From Bacillota bacterium (GTDB taxonomy: Bacteria > Bacillota_A > Clostridia > Lachnospirales > Lachnospiraceae), in the NCBI GenBank assembly GCA_023443625.1, contig JAEZTQ010000008.1, forward strand, positions 136,496 to 200,495: DNA of 64,000 bases, in the 5' to 3' direction. A model generated the notes under the pieces. It saw nothing but the letters and a program-made list of their open reading frames with translations. It made no database searches and was not told the DNA's origin. Positions 63,908 to 64,000 of the stretch are shown one piece after another (within the stretch, counting starts at the first letter, position 1; every line of letters starts with the position of its first letter). The translations under genes and the position numbers were made by a program.

Positions 63908-64000
63908 TAGCATGCCAAAAAACTATATCTAGCAATTTTCAAGGTTCTGAATGAGCCTATTTTTTAGGCTACGGGTTTTCATACGTTACTTTACACTACC

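Larger units (their letters stand above)
62104..64000 (+). mobile_element. Insertion sequence, about 1.9 kb, complete
   Basis: Terminal inverted repeats GGTAGTGTCAAGT (62104-62116) and ACTTTACACTACC (63988-64000) match at 12 of 13 positions and enclose one transposase gene and a 300-bp structured tail. The window ends exactly at the right terminus, so a target duplication cannot be checked. The family is uncertain; the catalytic core looks IS6/IS240-like. Confidence 0.8.

Overview
The window reads as chromosomal DNA of an anaerobic, plant-polysaccharide-using Firmicute, most likely Lachnospiraceae (Lachnoclostridium/Clostridium phytofermentans-like). Reasons: AT-rich intergenic DNA, strong GGAGG ribosome sites, sugar ABC importers without their own ATPase, Firmicute-type uvrBA and Leloir genes, DUF2935, DUF3006 and DUF4867 families, and several carbohydrate loci. 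This placement rests on gene content only.

Layout. 0.1-6.8 kb: an AlkZ-related protein, a YfbR-like nucleotidase, and uvrB-uvrA behind a promoter with a LexA-like box. 6.9-13.6 kb: a heterodimeric ABC exporter, a YaiI/DUF188 protein, an RNA 2',3'-cyclic phosphodiesterase, a ComEC-like metallo-hydrolase with DUF3006, and shikimate kinase. 13.9-19.3 kb: galK-galE-galT, with an ArsR-type and an Lrp-type regulator upstream.

19.6-38.6 kb is the most important region: a sulfoquinovose (SQ, the plant sulfolipid sugar) utilisation cluster. Its anchor is a GH31 enzyme in which every sulfoquinovosidase hallmark residue is present at constant offset from E. coli YihQ (as I recall its numbering). Around it lie a FucI/AraA-type isomerase, an ABC importer (two permeases and a lipoprotein), a DUF4867 protein and a ROK repressor. 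A nine-gene operon follows: glycerol dehydrogenase, dihydroxyacetone kinase, Fe-alcohol dehydrogenase, split transketolase (N and C halves), a deviant RpiB-type isomerase, an SF-transaldolase-like enzyme, a second transaldolase and an EamA transporter. I read it as import of SQ-glycerol, hydrolysis to SQ and glycerol, use of glycerol via dihydroxyacetone, isomerisation of SQ to sulfofructose, then cleavage by transaldolase and/or transketolase chemistry, reduction of the sulfo-aldehyde and export. Having genes for both the sulfo-TAL and the sulfo-TK route in one operon is the main novelty. A shared AT-rich motif (TTAATT-N3-TTAATTATA), overlapping a consensus -10 at the operon promoter, ties the parts together.

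38.8-46.5 kb: a pair of half-size ABC exporters, then a nucleotidyltransferase with a UvrA paralogue (possible drug-resistance pair). 46.8-49.9 kb: an AraC/GyrI-like regulator, an XRE repressor divergent from a 59-residue small protein under a consensus promoter, and a DUF2935 protein. 50-61.5 kb: a beta-glycan oligosaccharide locus (GH3, GH5, response regulator, histidine kinase, two paralogous sugar-binding lipoproteins, two permeases); kinase and second binding protein are driven by overlapping divergent promoters. 61.7-64 kb: a VOC-family protein and a complete insertion sequence (TIRs at 62104 and 64000) with a highly structured 3' non-coding part.

No rRNA, tRNA or CRISPR array was seen. 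Start codons were moved from the longest reading frame wherever a ribosome-binding site decided it.
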